Below, piece after piece: positions 1-5,832 of a DNA stretch of 6,795 nt. Made by a program: the position numbers and the translations under genes. Position 1 is the stretch's first letter. Each line of letters starts with the position of its first letter. Origin of the DNA: DASVLX01 sp036384655 (lineage in GTDB: Bacteria > Actinomycetota > Actinomycetes > Mycobacteriales > Pseudonocardiaceae). The notes under the pieces were generated by a model, which was not told where the DNA came from, did not search any database, and saw only the letters and a list, made by a program, of their open reading frames with translations. The DNA lies in NCBI GenBank assembly GCA_036384655.1, contig DASVLX010000076.1, positions 1-6,795 of the forward strand, written 5' to 3'.

Positions 1-18
1 ATCTGTACCAATTCCGAA

Positions 19-34
19 AACGGATCAACCCGTT
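19..34. repeat. Short inverted repeat upstream of the first gene
   Basis: AACGG (19-23) and CCGTT (30-34) form a 5-bp inverted repeat with a 6-bp spacer, in the AT-richer leader 22 bp before the ATG at 56. It could be an operator half-site pair, but a dyad this short can arise by chance. Confidence 0.2.
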
Positions 35-55
35 GCCGGTGTTCGGGTCGAACCC

Positions 56-547
56 ATGCTCGATCTGGAGTGGCGTCGGGCCGTCGAACCGACCGGTCCG
101 GTGGGCGCCGCGCGGCGCCCGTCGCAGACCCGCCGGGCCTGGGTGCACCGTGCGCCGGAGAGCCAGGTGGTGAGCCTGTTCGCCAGAGTCAGTGAGGCGA
201 TCGCCGAGCCCCCCGCGCCGTGGTGGCTGCGGGCACTGGCCGCCGGAAATCTGCGGTCGCGACTGGGTGGGTTCTCGGTGGAGGACCAGATCGCCGATGT
301 GCTGGACGAACGCCCCGGTTGGGCATATGTGCCCTGGATCGGCCCCGGTGAGGACGGCTACTGGGAGTACACCCCGTCGGAGCGGGCGGCGGGAGCGCCC
401 CGGATGCCCACTACGCTGATGTTCACCGACCGGCATCCCGGTTGGGTCGACGTTGTGCCGGCCTACGAGGACGACATGCCGGAACCGGTGGCGATCGCCG
501 GGTCGGCCGATCTTCGTGCCCGACTCGACGAAATCGAACGCATCTAA
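56..547 (+). CDS. Hypothetical protein, 163 aa, function unknown
   Basis: I do not recognise this protein. It is soluble-looking, with no signal peptide or membrane segment. It has an Arg-rich N-terminal third (residues 7-32), a Trp-rich middle (WW at 56-57, W89, W94, W103) with several Gly-Pro and Asp/Glu turns, and an acidic stretch near the C-terminus (EDDMPEP, 138-144). The ATG at 56 was chosen although no good Shine-Dalgarno precedes it. The frame stays open to base 2, but those upstream codons mostly end in A or T (about 7 of 18 end in G/C), against roughly three quarters just after the ATG. That argues that bases 1-55 are leader rather than coding sequence. If this is wrong, the gene is the 3' part of a longer one starting before the window. 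It is followed at once by a large hairpin, so it probably ends a transcription unit. Coding status is fairly secure, the start is not. Confidence 0.7.
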   Translation: MLDLEWRRAVEPTGPVGAARRPSQTRRAWVHRAPESQVVSLFARVSEAIAEPPAPWWLRALAAGNLRSRLGGFSVEDQIADVLDERPGWAYVPWIGPGEDGYWEYTPSERAAGAPRMPTTLMFTDRHPGWVDVVPAYEDDMPEPVAIAGSADLRARLDEIERI

Positions 548-551
548 CACG

Positions 552-599
552 GCCCCGGCTCGCGCCATCGCCAGCACTGGCGATGGCGGTGGCCGGGGC
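552..599 (+). terminator. Very strong hairpin between the first gene and trmB
   Basis: The inner part (563-588) is a perfect inverted repeat with 12-base arms, beginning CGCCATCGCC and ending GGCGATGGCG. An outer 8-bp stem pairs GCCCCGGC (552-559) with GCCGGGGC (592-599), separated from the inner stem by a 3x3 internal loop. It begins 5 bases after the upstream stop codon, as expected of an intrinsic terminator, but no T-run follows. Many actinobacterial terminators lack one. The outer right arm overlaps GGGGCGAG (595-602), the only Shine-Dalgarno-like sequence before the trmB ATG at 607, so the fold could also hide the trmB ribosome-binding site. A protein-binding dyad is a third option. Confidence 0.7.
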
Positions 600-606
600 G
601 AGTCCT

Positions 607-1356
607 ATGGTCACGGTCGTGACCAGCCCAGAACCGGCCCACACCGCCGAGGCACCCACGCCGCCGCACTACCGTGGGGTGGTCAGCTACGTGCGCCGCG
701 GCGAGCGGATGACGGTCGGGCAGCAAAGGGCCTGGGACACCCACTGGTCGCGACTGGGCCGGGACGTGGCCGAACTGCCACCCGGTCCACTGGACCTCAC
801 CGACTGGTTCGGCCGCGAGGCCCCGGTGCTGCTGGAGATCGGCTCCGGTATGGGCGAGACGACCTCGGAGCTCGCCGCCGCGGAACCGGACGTCAACTAT
901 CTGGCCGTCGAGGTCTACACCCCGGGACTGGCCCAGCTCATCCTGCGCGCCGAGCACCTGGGGCTCACCAATCTGCGGTTGCTGCGCGGTGACGCGGTCA
1001 CCGTGTTGGAACGGCACATCAGGCCCGGGCGGCTCGCCGCCGTGCGGATCTTCTTCCCCGATCCCTGGCCGAAGAAGCGACACCGGAAGCGCCGGCTCAT
1101 CCAGCCGCCGTTCGTCGCGCTGCTCGCCTCCCGGCTCGCCGTGGGCGGCCGGCTGCACCTGGCCACCGACTGGGCGCAGTACGCCGCGCAGATGATGGCG
1201 GTGTGTTCGGCCGAGCCGCTGTTGCGCAACGTGTTCGCCGATCGGGAGGGCGGCTGGGCACCCCGGCCGGTATGGCGGCCGGTCACCAAGTTTGAGAACC
1301 GGGCTCGCGAAGAGGGACGGATCAGCCGCGATCTGATCTTTGAGCGCGCCGGCTGA
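607..1356 (+). CDS. trmB: tRNA (guanine-N7-)-methyltransferase TrmB
   Basis: This 249-aa protein should transfer a methyl group from S-adenosylmethionine to N7 of guanine 46 in the tRNA variable loop, in the cytoplasm. Family signatures are clear and in order: the entry segment VSYVRRGERMTVGQQRA (26-42), the SAM-binding glycine loop LLEIGSGMGE (75-84), the acidic VEVY after the second strand (101-104), GDA (128-130) for the adenine side, the hallmark FFPDPWPKKRHRKRRL (149-164), ATDW..YA (186-192), and the C-terminal TKFENRA..EGR (227-238). Length is normal for actinobacterial members. The ATG at 607 has GGGGCGAG 4 bases upstream. An in-frame ATG at 583 would add eight residues but lies inside the hairpin, and the longer frame back to 442 overlaps the preceding gene. 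The conserved RRGERM segment needs a start before residue 26, which fits 607. It lies in the same direction as the two genes downstream, 65 bp away. Confidence 0.96.
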   Translation: MVTVVTSPEPAHTAEAPTPPHYRGVVSYVRRGERMTVGQQRAWDTHWSRLGRDVAELPPGPLDLTDWFGREAPVLLEIGSGMGETTSELAAAEPDVNYLAVEVYTPGLAQLILRAEHLGLTNLRLLRGDAVTVLERHIRPGRLAAVRIFFPDPWPKKRHRKRRLIQPPFVALLASRLAVGGRLHLATDWAQYAAQMMAVCSAEPLLRNVFADREGGWAPRPVWRPVTKFENRAREEGRISRDLIFERAG

Positions 1357-1373
1357 GCGCCCGTCCCGGTCTT

Positions 1374-1387
1374 TGGTCGATCAACCA
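1374..1387. promoter_or_regulatory. Near-palindrome TGGTCGATCAACCA upstream of 1422
   Basis: This 14-bp near-palindrome centred on GATC has one mismatched pair and sits about 35 bp before the GTG at 1422. Its place between trmB and the next gene suggests an operator, but it could be chance. Confidence 0.2.
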
Positions 1388-1408
1388 GCGAAATTCCGAC
1401 AACCGGCG

Positions 1409-1414
1409 CATAGT
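1409..1414 (+). promoter_or_regulatory. Candidate -10 box (CATAGT) for a leaderless transcript
   Basis: CATAGT matches TATAAT at four of six positions and ends 7 bases before the GTG at 1422, the spacing expected if transcription starts on the start codon. No Shine-Dalgarno sequence is visible between it and the GTG, which fits a leaderless message. No convincing -35 hexamer was found at the usual distance, so this remains weak. Confidence 0.3.
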
Positions 1415-1421
1415 TGGTCTT

Positions 1422-1844
1422 GTGCGCGCCGCGATCGGCAACGGACTTCTTCTCGTCTGCTGTGTCGCCGTAGTTCTGGTGGCCGGTGACTTCGCGTATC
1501 GCGCCATGCGGACGATCAGCGTGTCACCCATCGTGTCCGGAACGGCCGTGGTCCGGATCCAGCAGAACGATCCGGGGGCGTCGGCGGCGCTGGCGACGAT
1601 CAGCCCGACCCATCTCGGTGCCGGCCCGAGCGAACATGTCCTGCCGGTAGGCACCGTGCTCAACATGACCAGTGCCACGCTCGCCGACGCCACCGCCCCG
1701 GTGGCGGTGCCCGCCGTCGGCGACACCCTGTCCTGCCACGTCCGGTTGCGCACCGGCGGTTCCAGCACTGTGATCGACATCGAATCCTGCGCACCCAGCG
1801 GTCCGGACGGCACGACCTTGGTGGCTGGCACAATCCGCCCATGA
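1422..1844 (+). CDS. Small membrane-anchored or secreted protein of unknown function
   Basis: This is a 140-aa protein with a short positively charged N-terminus and a hydrophobic segment (about residues 8-22, GLLLVCCVAVVLVAG), then about 115 residues predicted to lie outside the membrane. There is no lipobox with a downstream processed Cys that I would trust, so it is either a signal anchor or a cleaved Sec signal. The outer part has two Cys (C105 in LSCHVRLR and C123 in IESCAPS) flanking two likely beta strands, which suggests one disulfide in a small beta domain. I recognise no family. The GTG start is preferred because a later ATG (1506) would remove the hydrophobic segment. The TGA overlaps the ATG of the next gene (ATGA at 1841-1844), so the two are probably co-translated. 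A GC-rich third codon position supports real coding. Confidence 0.72.
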   Translation: MRAAIGNGLLLVCCVAVVLVAGDFAYRAMRTISVSPIVSGTAVVRIQQNDPGASAALATISPTHLGAGPSEHVLPVGTVLNMTSATLADATAPVAVPAVGDTLSCHVRLRTGGSSTVIDIESCAPSGPDGTTLVAGTIRP

Positions 1845-3166
1845 GCTCAGTTCGGCTGCACGCCCCCGTCGTGCTGCCCTGTGATCCGACCTGCACGGTG
1901 CTGCGTGACGCGGTGGTCGACATCAACGCTGACGGCCGCCTTGGCTACGTCGGCCCGGCATCGACGGCACCGCGGTCCACGGCACCCATCGAACATCACC
2001 CCGGGATCCTGTTGCCCGGCCTGGTGAACACGCACGCGCACACCCCGATGACGCTGCTGCGCGGGCTCGGCGGCGACCTGCCGCTGATGCGGTGGCTGCG
2101 CGAGGTGATCTGGCCGGCCGAGGCCCGGTTGCGGCCCGGCGATGTGTACAACGGAATGCTGCTGGGCTGTGTCGAGATGCTCCGGGCCGGGGTGACCACC
2201 AGCGCGGAGATGTACTTTCACGGCGAGCAGGTGGCCGAGGCCACCTTGGCGGCCGGCTCCCGGGTGCTGCTGGGCGGTCCCGTGATCGACCTGCCCAGCA
2301 CGAACTGGCGCAGCATGCTGCGGTCCATCGAGAAGTGGATCGACACCGACGGCCTGCGGTTCGGTGCGGGCGAGCGGATCGAGCTGGGTTATGGCGCGCA
2401 CTCCGCGTACATGCTGCCGGCCGAGGCGCTGACCGAGATCGTGGCGTCGGCCGCCGAGCGCGACGCGCTGGTACAGATCCACGTGGCCGAGTCCATGCAG
2501 GAAGATCAGCAGCAGCGGGCCCGGTACGGCTCGGTGCCGGCCATGCTCGCCCAACTCGGCCTGTTGTCCGGCCGGATGATCGCGGCCCACGCCGTGCATG
2601 TCTCCGACGCGGACATCGAACTGTTCGCCCGGCACGGCGTCGGCGTGGCGCACTGCCCCGGCTCGAACGCCAAACTCGCCTCGGGTGTCGCGCGGCTGGT
2701 CGACCTGCGGCCGGCCGGTGTTCCGGTGGGGCTGGGCACCGACGGCCCGGCCAGCAATGACGATCTGGACCTGTGGGAGGAGATCCGGCTGGCCGCGCTG
2801 CTCGCCCGGCTGGCGACCGACGACGCCACCGCGGTGACCGCCGCCGACGCACTGCTGCTCGCGACCCGTGGCGGCGCCGAGGCACTGGGCCGGTCCGATC
2901 TCGGCGCGCTGGAGCCGGGCCGGTGGGCGGACATCGTGCATGTCAACACGGACGACCCGGCATTCGTCGGCGGGCTGGAGGTGCCGGCCGAGCAGTTGCT
3001 CGCGAACCTGGTGTGGGCGGCCAGGTCGCGCACCATCAGCACGGTGTGGGTGGCCGGCGAGCGGGTGCTCGACCACGGCGAACCGGTGCGGCTGGACCGC
3101 GCCGCGGTGCAGGCGGCGGCCAACGAGTCGGCCGCGTACCTGCGCACACCGGCCTGGCCGGAGTGA
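1841..3166 (+). CDS. mtaD: Amidohydrolase of the 5-methylthioadenosine / S-adenosylhomocysteine deaminase family
   Basis: This 441-aa cytosolic metal-dependent deaminase of the amidohydrolase superfamily is expected to remove the 6-amino group from S-adenosylhomocysteine, methylthioadenosine or a related adenosine compound. Visible active-site elements are LLPGLVNTHAHTPMTLLRG with metal ligands H65 and H67, LPLMRWLREVIWPAE with substrate-side W91 and E94, GAHSAY (H187), IHVAES (H214 metal ligand, E217), AHAVH (250-253), HCPGSNAKLASG (271-282), and GTDGPASNDDLDLWEE with D301 as catalytic/metal residue. The spacing follows the Thermotoga TM0936 type. The C-terminal GALEPGRWADIV (355-366) is the usual beta-sandwich return segment. 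All catalytic residues appear present and the length is normal. Exact substrate is not fixed by sequence: 8-oxoguanine or other TRZ/ATZ-type substrates are possible, though the NTHAHTPMTLLRG and LPLM..W segments favour MTA/SAH. It overlaps the upstream gene by 4 bases (ATGA), and no separate promoter is apparent. Confidence 0.88.
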   Translation: MSSVRLHAPVVLPCDPTCTVLRDAVVDINADGRLGYVGPASTAPRSTAPIEHHPGILLPGLVNTHAHTPMTLLRGLGGDLPLMRWLREVIWPAEARLRPGDVYNGMLLGCVEMLRAGVTTSAEMYFHGEQVAEATLAAGSRVLLGGPVIDLPSTNWRSMLRSIEKWIDTDGLRFGAGERIELGYGAHSAYMLPAEALTEIVASAAERDALVQIHVAESMQEDQQQRARYGSVPAMLAQLGLLSGRMIAAHAVHVSDADIELFARHGVGVAHCPGSNAKLASGVARLVDLRPAGVPVGLGTDGPASNDDLDLWEEIRLAALLARLATDDATAVTAADALLLATRGGAEALGRSDLGALEPGRWADIVHVNTDDPAFVGGLEVPAEQLLANLVWAARSRTISTVWVAGERVLDHGEPVRLDRAAVQAAANESAAYLRTPAWPE

Positions 3167-3186
3167 CTCCACTCAGTAACCCGGCT

Positions 3187-3213
3187 CGGTAACCCCGCCG
3201 ACGCGCGTTACCG
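3187..3213. terminator. Candidate bidirectional terminator between convergent genes
   Basis: CGGTAAC (3187-3193) and GTTACCG (3207-3213) form a perfect 7-bp stem around a 13-base GC-rich loop. It sits between the converging ends of the amidohydrolase and the SDR gene, and the right arm includes the SDR stop codon. There is no T-run on either side, and the stem is modest. Confidence 0.4.
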
Positions 3214-3903
3214 GCCGGCCGGGCGCGGCCGGATCACCAGCTCCGGCAGGTGCGCGTCGGCCGGCTCGGCGACCACGAACCGCACCGCCTCGGCCACCGA
3301 CTCCGGCCGCAGGTAGTCGCTGGGCCGGTACTCGCCGCCCTCGGCGGCGCGTACCCGGCGCTGCATGTCGGTGGCGGTGCGACCGGGAAACACCGTGGTC
3401 ACCCGCACTCCGTTCGACTCCTCCTCGGCGCGGAGGACGTCGGCGTAGGCACGCAGGGCAACCTTGCTGACCGCGTAGGCGCCCCAGCCGGGACTGGGAC
3501 GAATGCCCTGCCCGGAATTGATCAGAACGACATGGCCGCCCGCGGCCCGCAGCGCCGGCAACAGCAGCCTGGTCAGTTCGACCACCGCGACCACGTTGAC
3601 GTCGAGCGTGGTTCGCCAGGTCTCGGCCGAGGTCTCGGTCAACAGACCGATCCGGCCCACCCCGGCGCTGTGCACCAGCACATCAAGCGAGTCGATACCG
3701 GTGACGGCATGGGCCAGCGCGGCGGCGTCGGTCAGCTCCGTCAACCATGGCCGGGCCGCGGGCAGTTCGCCGGCCAGCCGGGTCAGCGCGGCCTCGTCCC
3801 GGCCACCGAGCAGCAGCTCATGGGTGTCGGCCAGGGCATGCGCGACAGCCGCGCCGATGCCCCGACTGGCACCGGTCACCAGCGCCAACGGTCGGTCCGT
3901 CAT
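3208..3903 (-). CDS. Short-chain dehydrogenase/reductase (SDR), substrate unknown
   Basis: This 231-aa classical SDR is a cytosolic NAD(P)H-dependent oxidoreductase. Visible elements are the cofactor loop TGASRGIG (10-17), GGR (33-35) at the end of the second strand, HSAG (78-81) in place of the usual NNAG, the catalytic Asn in DVNVVA (N103), Ser in LINSGQG (S130), and YAVSK with Y143 and K147, then FPGRTATDM (172-180). R14 and R35 favour NADP(H) over NAD(H), by analogy with other classical SDRs. The catalytic tetrad is intact. The C-terminus is short, ending soon after PELVIRPRPAGR, so it lacks the longer substrate loop of FabG-type enzymes and resembles the compact general SDRs. A perfect Shine-Dalgarno (AAGGAGGT, complement of 3910-3917) stands 6 bases before the ATG and fixes the start. 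A hairpin separates it from ino1 upstream. The substrate cannot be read from sequence. Confidence 0.92.
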   Translation of the reverse strand: MTDRPLALVTGASRGIGAAVAHALADTHELLLGGRDEAALTRLAGELPAARPWLTELTDAAALAHAVTGIDSLDVLVHSAGVGRIGLLTETSAETWRTTLDVNVVAVVELTRLLLPALRAAGGHVVLINSGQGIRPSPGWGAYAVSKVALRAYADVLRAEEESNGVRVTTVFPGRTATDMQRRVRAAEGGEYRPSDYLRPESVAEAVRFVVAEPADAHLPELVIRPRPAGR

Positions 3904-3942
3904 GAGTTGACCTCCTTCGCGGCCAAGTGTGCCGGAACGCCA

Positions 3943-3973
3943 ACAGGGGCGCCACGTCCCGTGACGCCCCTGT
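3943..3973 (-). terminator. Intrinsic-type terminator after ino1
   Basis: ACAGGGGCG (3943-3951) pairs perfectly with CGCCCCTGT (3965-3973). Three more pairs follow after one mismatch, leaving a 5-base loop. It lies about 54 bp past the ino1 stop and just before the SDR ribosome-binding site. On the - strand it is followed by TGTTGGCGTTCC, a weak T-containing tail. It should end or reduce ino1 transcription before the SDR gene. Confidence 0.65.
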
Positions 3974-3996
3974 GGACAACTCGGCCAACAGATCTC

Positions 3997-4041
3997 TCAG
4001 TGCTGCTTCTCCGAGTGCTGCTTCTCTCAGTGCTCCGCTTC
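3997..4041. repeat. ino1: Three tandem 15-bp units covering the ino1 stop codon
   Basis: Three adjacent 15-bp units lie at 3997-4011, 4012-4026 and 4027-4041: TCAGTGCTGCTTCTC, CGAGTGCTGCTTCTC and TCAGTGCTCCGCTTC. Read on the - strand in the ino1 frame they give E-A-E-H-stop (the actual C-terminus), then E-K-Q-H-S, then E-K-Q-H-stop. The unit length is a multiple of three, so the copies remain in frame beyond the stop. The middle copy has TCG where the outer two have TGA. Confidence 0.85.
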
Positions 4042-5115
4042 GCCCCGGATGAACTTCTCGACCTCTTCCTTGGCCTCGGAGTCGGAGTACTGCACCGGCG
4101 GGGACTTGAAGAAGTAGGAGGACGCGGACACGACCGGCCCGGCCACCCCGCGATCCAGCGCGATCTTGGCGGCCCGCACCGCGTCGATGATCACGCCCGC
4201 CGAGTTCGGCGAGTCCCAGACCTCCAGCTTGTACTCCAGGTTCAGCGGAACGTCGCCGAACGCCCGGCCCTCCAGCCGCACGTAGGCCATCTTCCGGTCA
4301 TCCAGCCACGGCACGTAGTCCGAAGGTCCGATGTGGACGGCGGCCTTCTCCATCTCGTGCGGGATCTGCGAGGTCACCGACTGGGTCTTGGAAATCTTCT
4401 TGGACTGCAGGCGCTTGCGCTCCAGCATGTTCATGAAGTCCATGTTTCCGCCGAAGTTCAGCTGGTACGTGCGCAGCAACTCGACGCCACGGTCCTCGAA
4501 CAGCTTCGCCAGCACGCGGTGTGTGATCGTCGCGCCGACCTGCGACTTGATGTCGTCGCCGAGGATTGGCAGGCCCGCGGCGCGGAACTTCTCCGCCCAC
4601 TCCGGACGGGAGGCGATGAACACCGGCAGCGCGTTGACGAACGCCACGCCCGCGTCGATCGCGCACTGCGCGTAGAACTTGTCCGCGTCCTCGGAACCCA
4701 CCGGCAGGTAGGACACCAGGACGTCCGCCCGGGTCTCCCTCAGTGTGGCCACCACGTCGACCGGCCTCTCATCGGACTCGGTGATGGTTTCCCGATAGAA
4801 CTCGCCGAGGCCGTCGTAAGTGTGGCCGCGCGACACGGTCACGCCGAGCGGCGGCACGTCGCAGATCTTGATGGTGTTGTTCTCGCTGGCCCCGATGGCC
4901 TCGGAGAGATCCCGGCCAACCTTCTTGGCGTCCACGTCGAACGCGGCCACGAACTCGACATCGCGCACGTGGTAGTCGCCGAACTGGACGTGCATCAGGC
5001 CGGGCACCCGATCGGCGGGGTCGGCGTTCCGGTAATACTGCACTCCCTGGACCAGTGACGAGGCGCAGTTGCCTACGCCAACGATGGCCACCCGGACACT
5101 GCGATGCTCGCCCAT
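4027..5115 (-). CDS. ino1: Inositol-3-phosphate synthase (myo-inositol-1-phosphate synthase)
   Basis: This 362-aa cytosolic NAD-dependent enzyme converts glucose 6-phosphate to 1L-myo-inositol 1-phosphate, the first step towards phosphatidylinositol, mannosylated phosphatidylinositols and mycothiol in actinobacteria. The sequence closely follows mycobacterial Ino1: VRVAIVGVGNCASSLVQG (7-24) is the NAD-binding loop, FVAAFDVDAKKVG (55-67) the second Rossmann strand, ASENNTIK (76-83), SYLPVGSE (135-142), GDDIKSQVGATITHR (187-200), NMDFMNML (224-231), SKKISKTQ (238-245) with the active-site lysines, and LEVWDSPNSAGVIIDAVRAAK (297-317). Length is close to the roughly 367 aa of the mycobacterial enzyme. 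AAGGAGGAG (complement of about 5124-5132) precedes the ATG by 8 bases. The last residues (RGEAEH) fall in a tandem repeat, see 3997-4041. padR lies 109 bp upstream on the same strand. Confidence 0.97.
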   Translation of the reverse strand: MGEHRSVRVAIVGVGNCASSLVQGVQYYRNADPADRVPGLMHVQFGDYHVRDVEFVAAFDVDAKKVGRDLSEAIGASENNTIKICDVPPLGVTVSRGHTYDGLGEFYRETITESDERPVDVVATLRETRADVLVSYLPVGSEDADKFYAQCAIDAGVAFVNALPVFIASRPEWAEKFRAAGLPILGDDIKSQVGATITHRVLAKLFEDRGVELLRTYQLNFGGNMDFMNMLERKRLQSKKISKTQSVTSQIPHEMEKAAVHIGPSDYVPWLDDRKMAYVRLEGRAFGDVPLNLEYKLEVWDSPNSAGVIIDAVRAAKIALDRGVAGPVVSASSYFFKSPPVQYSDSEAKEEVEKFIRGEAEH

Positions 5116-5187
5116 GCCGGTTTCTCCTCCTTGTGTTGCCTCACGGATATCCAGACGCTGCCGCGTCGTGTGAGTGTGTGGTCAATC

Positions 5188-5207
5188 GGTCGGCCAGCCG
5201 GCCGACC
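5188..5207 (-). terminator. Perfect 8-bp hairpin between padR and ino1
   Basis: GGTCGGCC (5188-5195) and GGCCGACC (5200-5207) form a perfect stem around a 4-base loop, 17 bp after the padR stop codon on the - strand. No T-run follows. It fits a terminator or attenuator between padR and ino1. Because it is also a symmetric DNA dyad about 75 bp before the ino1 start, an operator for ino1 is possible. Confidence 0.5.
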
Positions 5208-5224
5208 CGCTGTCTGGAAGCCGG

Positions 5225-5812
5225 TCAGTTCGGCGGACGTCGCTCAGGGGGCGGCTCGTCCGGTCTGCGCTGCTCGGCCTGCTCATGCGCGATCAGTTCG
5301 TTGAGCCAGCGGACCTCTCGGTCGCTGGACTCCAGACCCATCCGGTGCAACTCCAGGGTGTAGCGGTCGATCCGGTCACCGGCGCGGGCCAACGCGGCTC
5401 GCAGGCCCTCGCGTCGCTCCTCGACGCGCCGGCGCCGGCCCTCCAGGATGCGCATCCGGACCTCGGCGGGCGTCCGCGAGAAGAACGCCATGTGCACGCC
5501 GAAACCGTCGTCATCCCAGGTCTGCGGGCCGCCATCGGCGAGCAGTTCGGCGAACCGCTCCTTGCCCTCGGCGGTGATCCGATACACCCGCTTCGCCCGC
5601 CGACCCCACGATCGGGCCGGCCGCTCCGCATCGGCCGGGTCGCATTCCTCTTCCACGATCAGTCCGGCCCGTTGCAGCCTACGCAGCGCCGGGTAGAGCG
5701 AGCCATAGGAGAACGCCCGGAACGCGCCGAGCGTCTCGGCGAGTCGCTTGCGCAACTCGTAGCCGTGCATCGGCGCCTCATGCAGGAGCCCTAGTACCGC
5801 GAGCTCGATCAC
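5225..5812 (-). CDS. PadR-family transcriptional regulator
   Basis: This 195-aa DNA-binding repressor has a winged-helix N-terminal domain and a helical C-terminal dimerisation domain. Visible parts: MIELAVLGLLHEAPMHGYELRKRL (1-24), the recognition region FRAFSYGSLYPALRRLQRAGLI (31-52) with the family mark S-Y-G-S-L-Y-P-A-L, the wing RRAKRVYRITAEGKERF (71-87), DDGFGVHMAFFSRTPAEVRMRILEGRRR (101-128), then a helical segment with REVRWLNELIA (165-175) and a Pro/Arg-rich disordered tail (183-195). It resembles M. tuberculosis Rv0047c, also beside ino1, as I recall it. The start is the GTG at 5812, which has AGGAGGT 5 bases upstream and yields the conserved M-I/L-E-L-A start. An ATG 11 codons earlier (5845) lies inside the operator/promoter region and has no ribosome-binding site. 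Autorepression is likely, given the dyads just upstream. Its ligand is unknown. Confidence 0.93.
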   Translation of the reverse strand: MIELAVLGLLHEAPMHGYELRKRLAETLGAFRAFSYGSLYPALRRLQRAGLIVEEECDPADAERPARSWGRRAKRVYRITAEGKERFAELLADGGPQTWDDDGFGVHMAFFSRTPAEVRMRILEGRRRRVEERREGLRAALARAGDRIDRYTLELHRMGLESSDREVRWLNELIAHEQAEQRRPDEPPPERRPPN

Positions 5813-5817
5813 GAGGC

Positions 5818-5824
5818 ACCTCCT
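5818..5824 (-). promoter_or_regulatory. Shine-Dalgarno that decides the padR start
   Basis: The complement reads AGGAGGT, five bases before the GTG at 5812. It supports the GTG over the ATG at 5843-5845, which would place this site within the coding region. Confidence 0.85.
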
Positions 5825-5832
5825 ACATCGAA

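Noticed and set aside
38..56. tRNA T-arm-like GGGTCGAACCC near the left edge
   Set aside because: The loop does not have the TTCGANN layout between two five-base stems, and no acceptor or anticodon arm can be built around it.
442..606. 55-codon N-terminal extension of trmB
   Set aside because: It overlaps the end of the upstream gene and the hairpin, shows no TrmB similarity, and is not needed for the conserved methyltransferase fold.
1847..3172. 441-codon - strand open frame opposite the amidohydrolase
   Set aside because: It is the codon-phase mirror of a gene with all catalytic motifs intact. The translation is Gly/Arg/His/Gln-rich with no domain.
3250..5058. 602-codon + strand open frame across the SDR and ino1 genes
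   Set aside because: It lies antisense to two strongly identified genes. Long antisense frames are common in GC-rich DNA because stop codons are rare, and its His/Arg/Gly/Val-rich translation has no recognisable motif.
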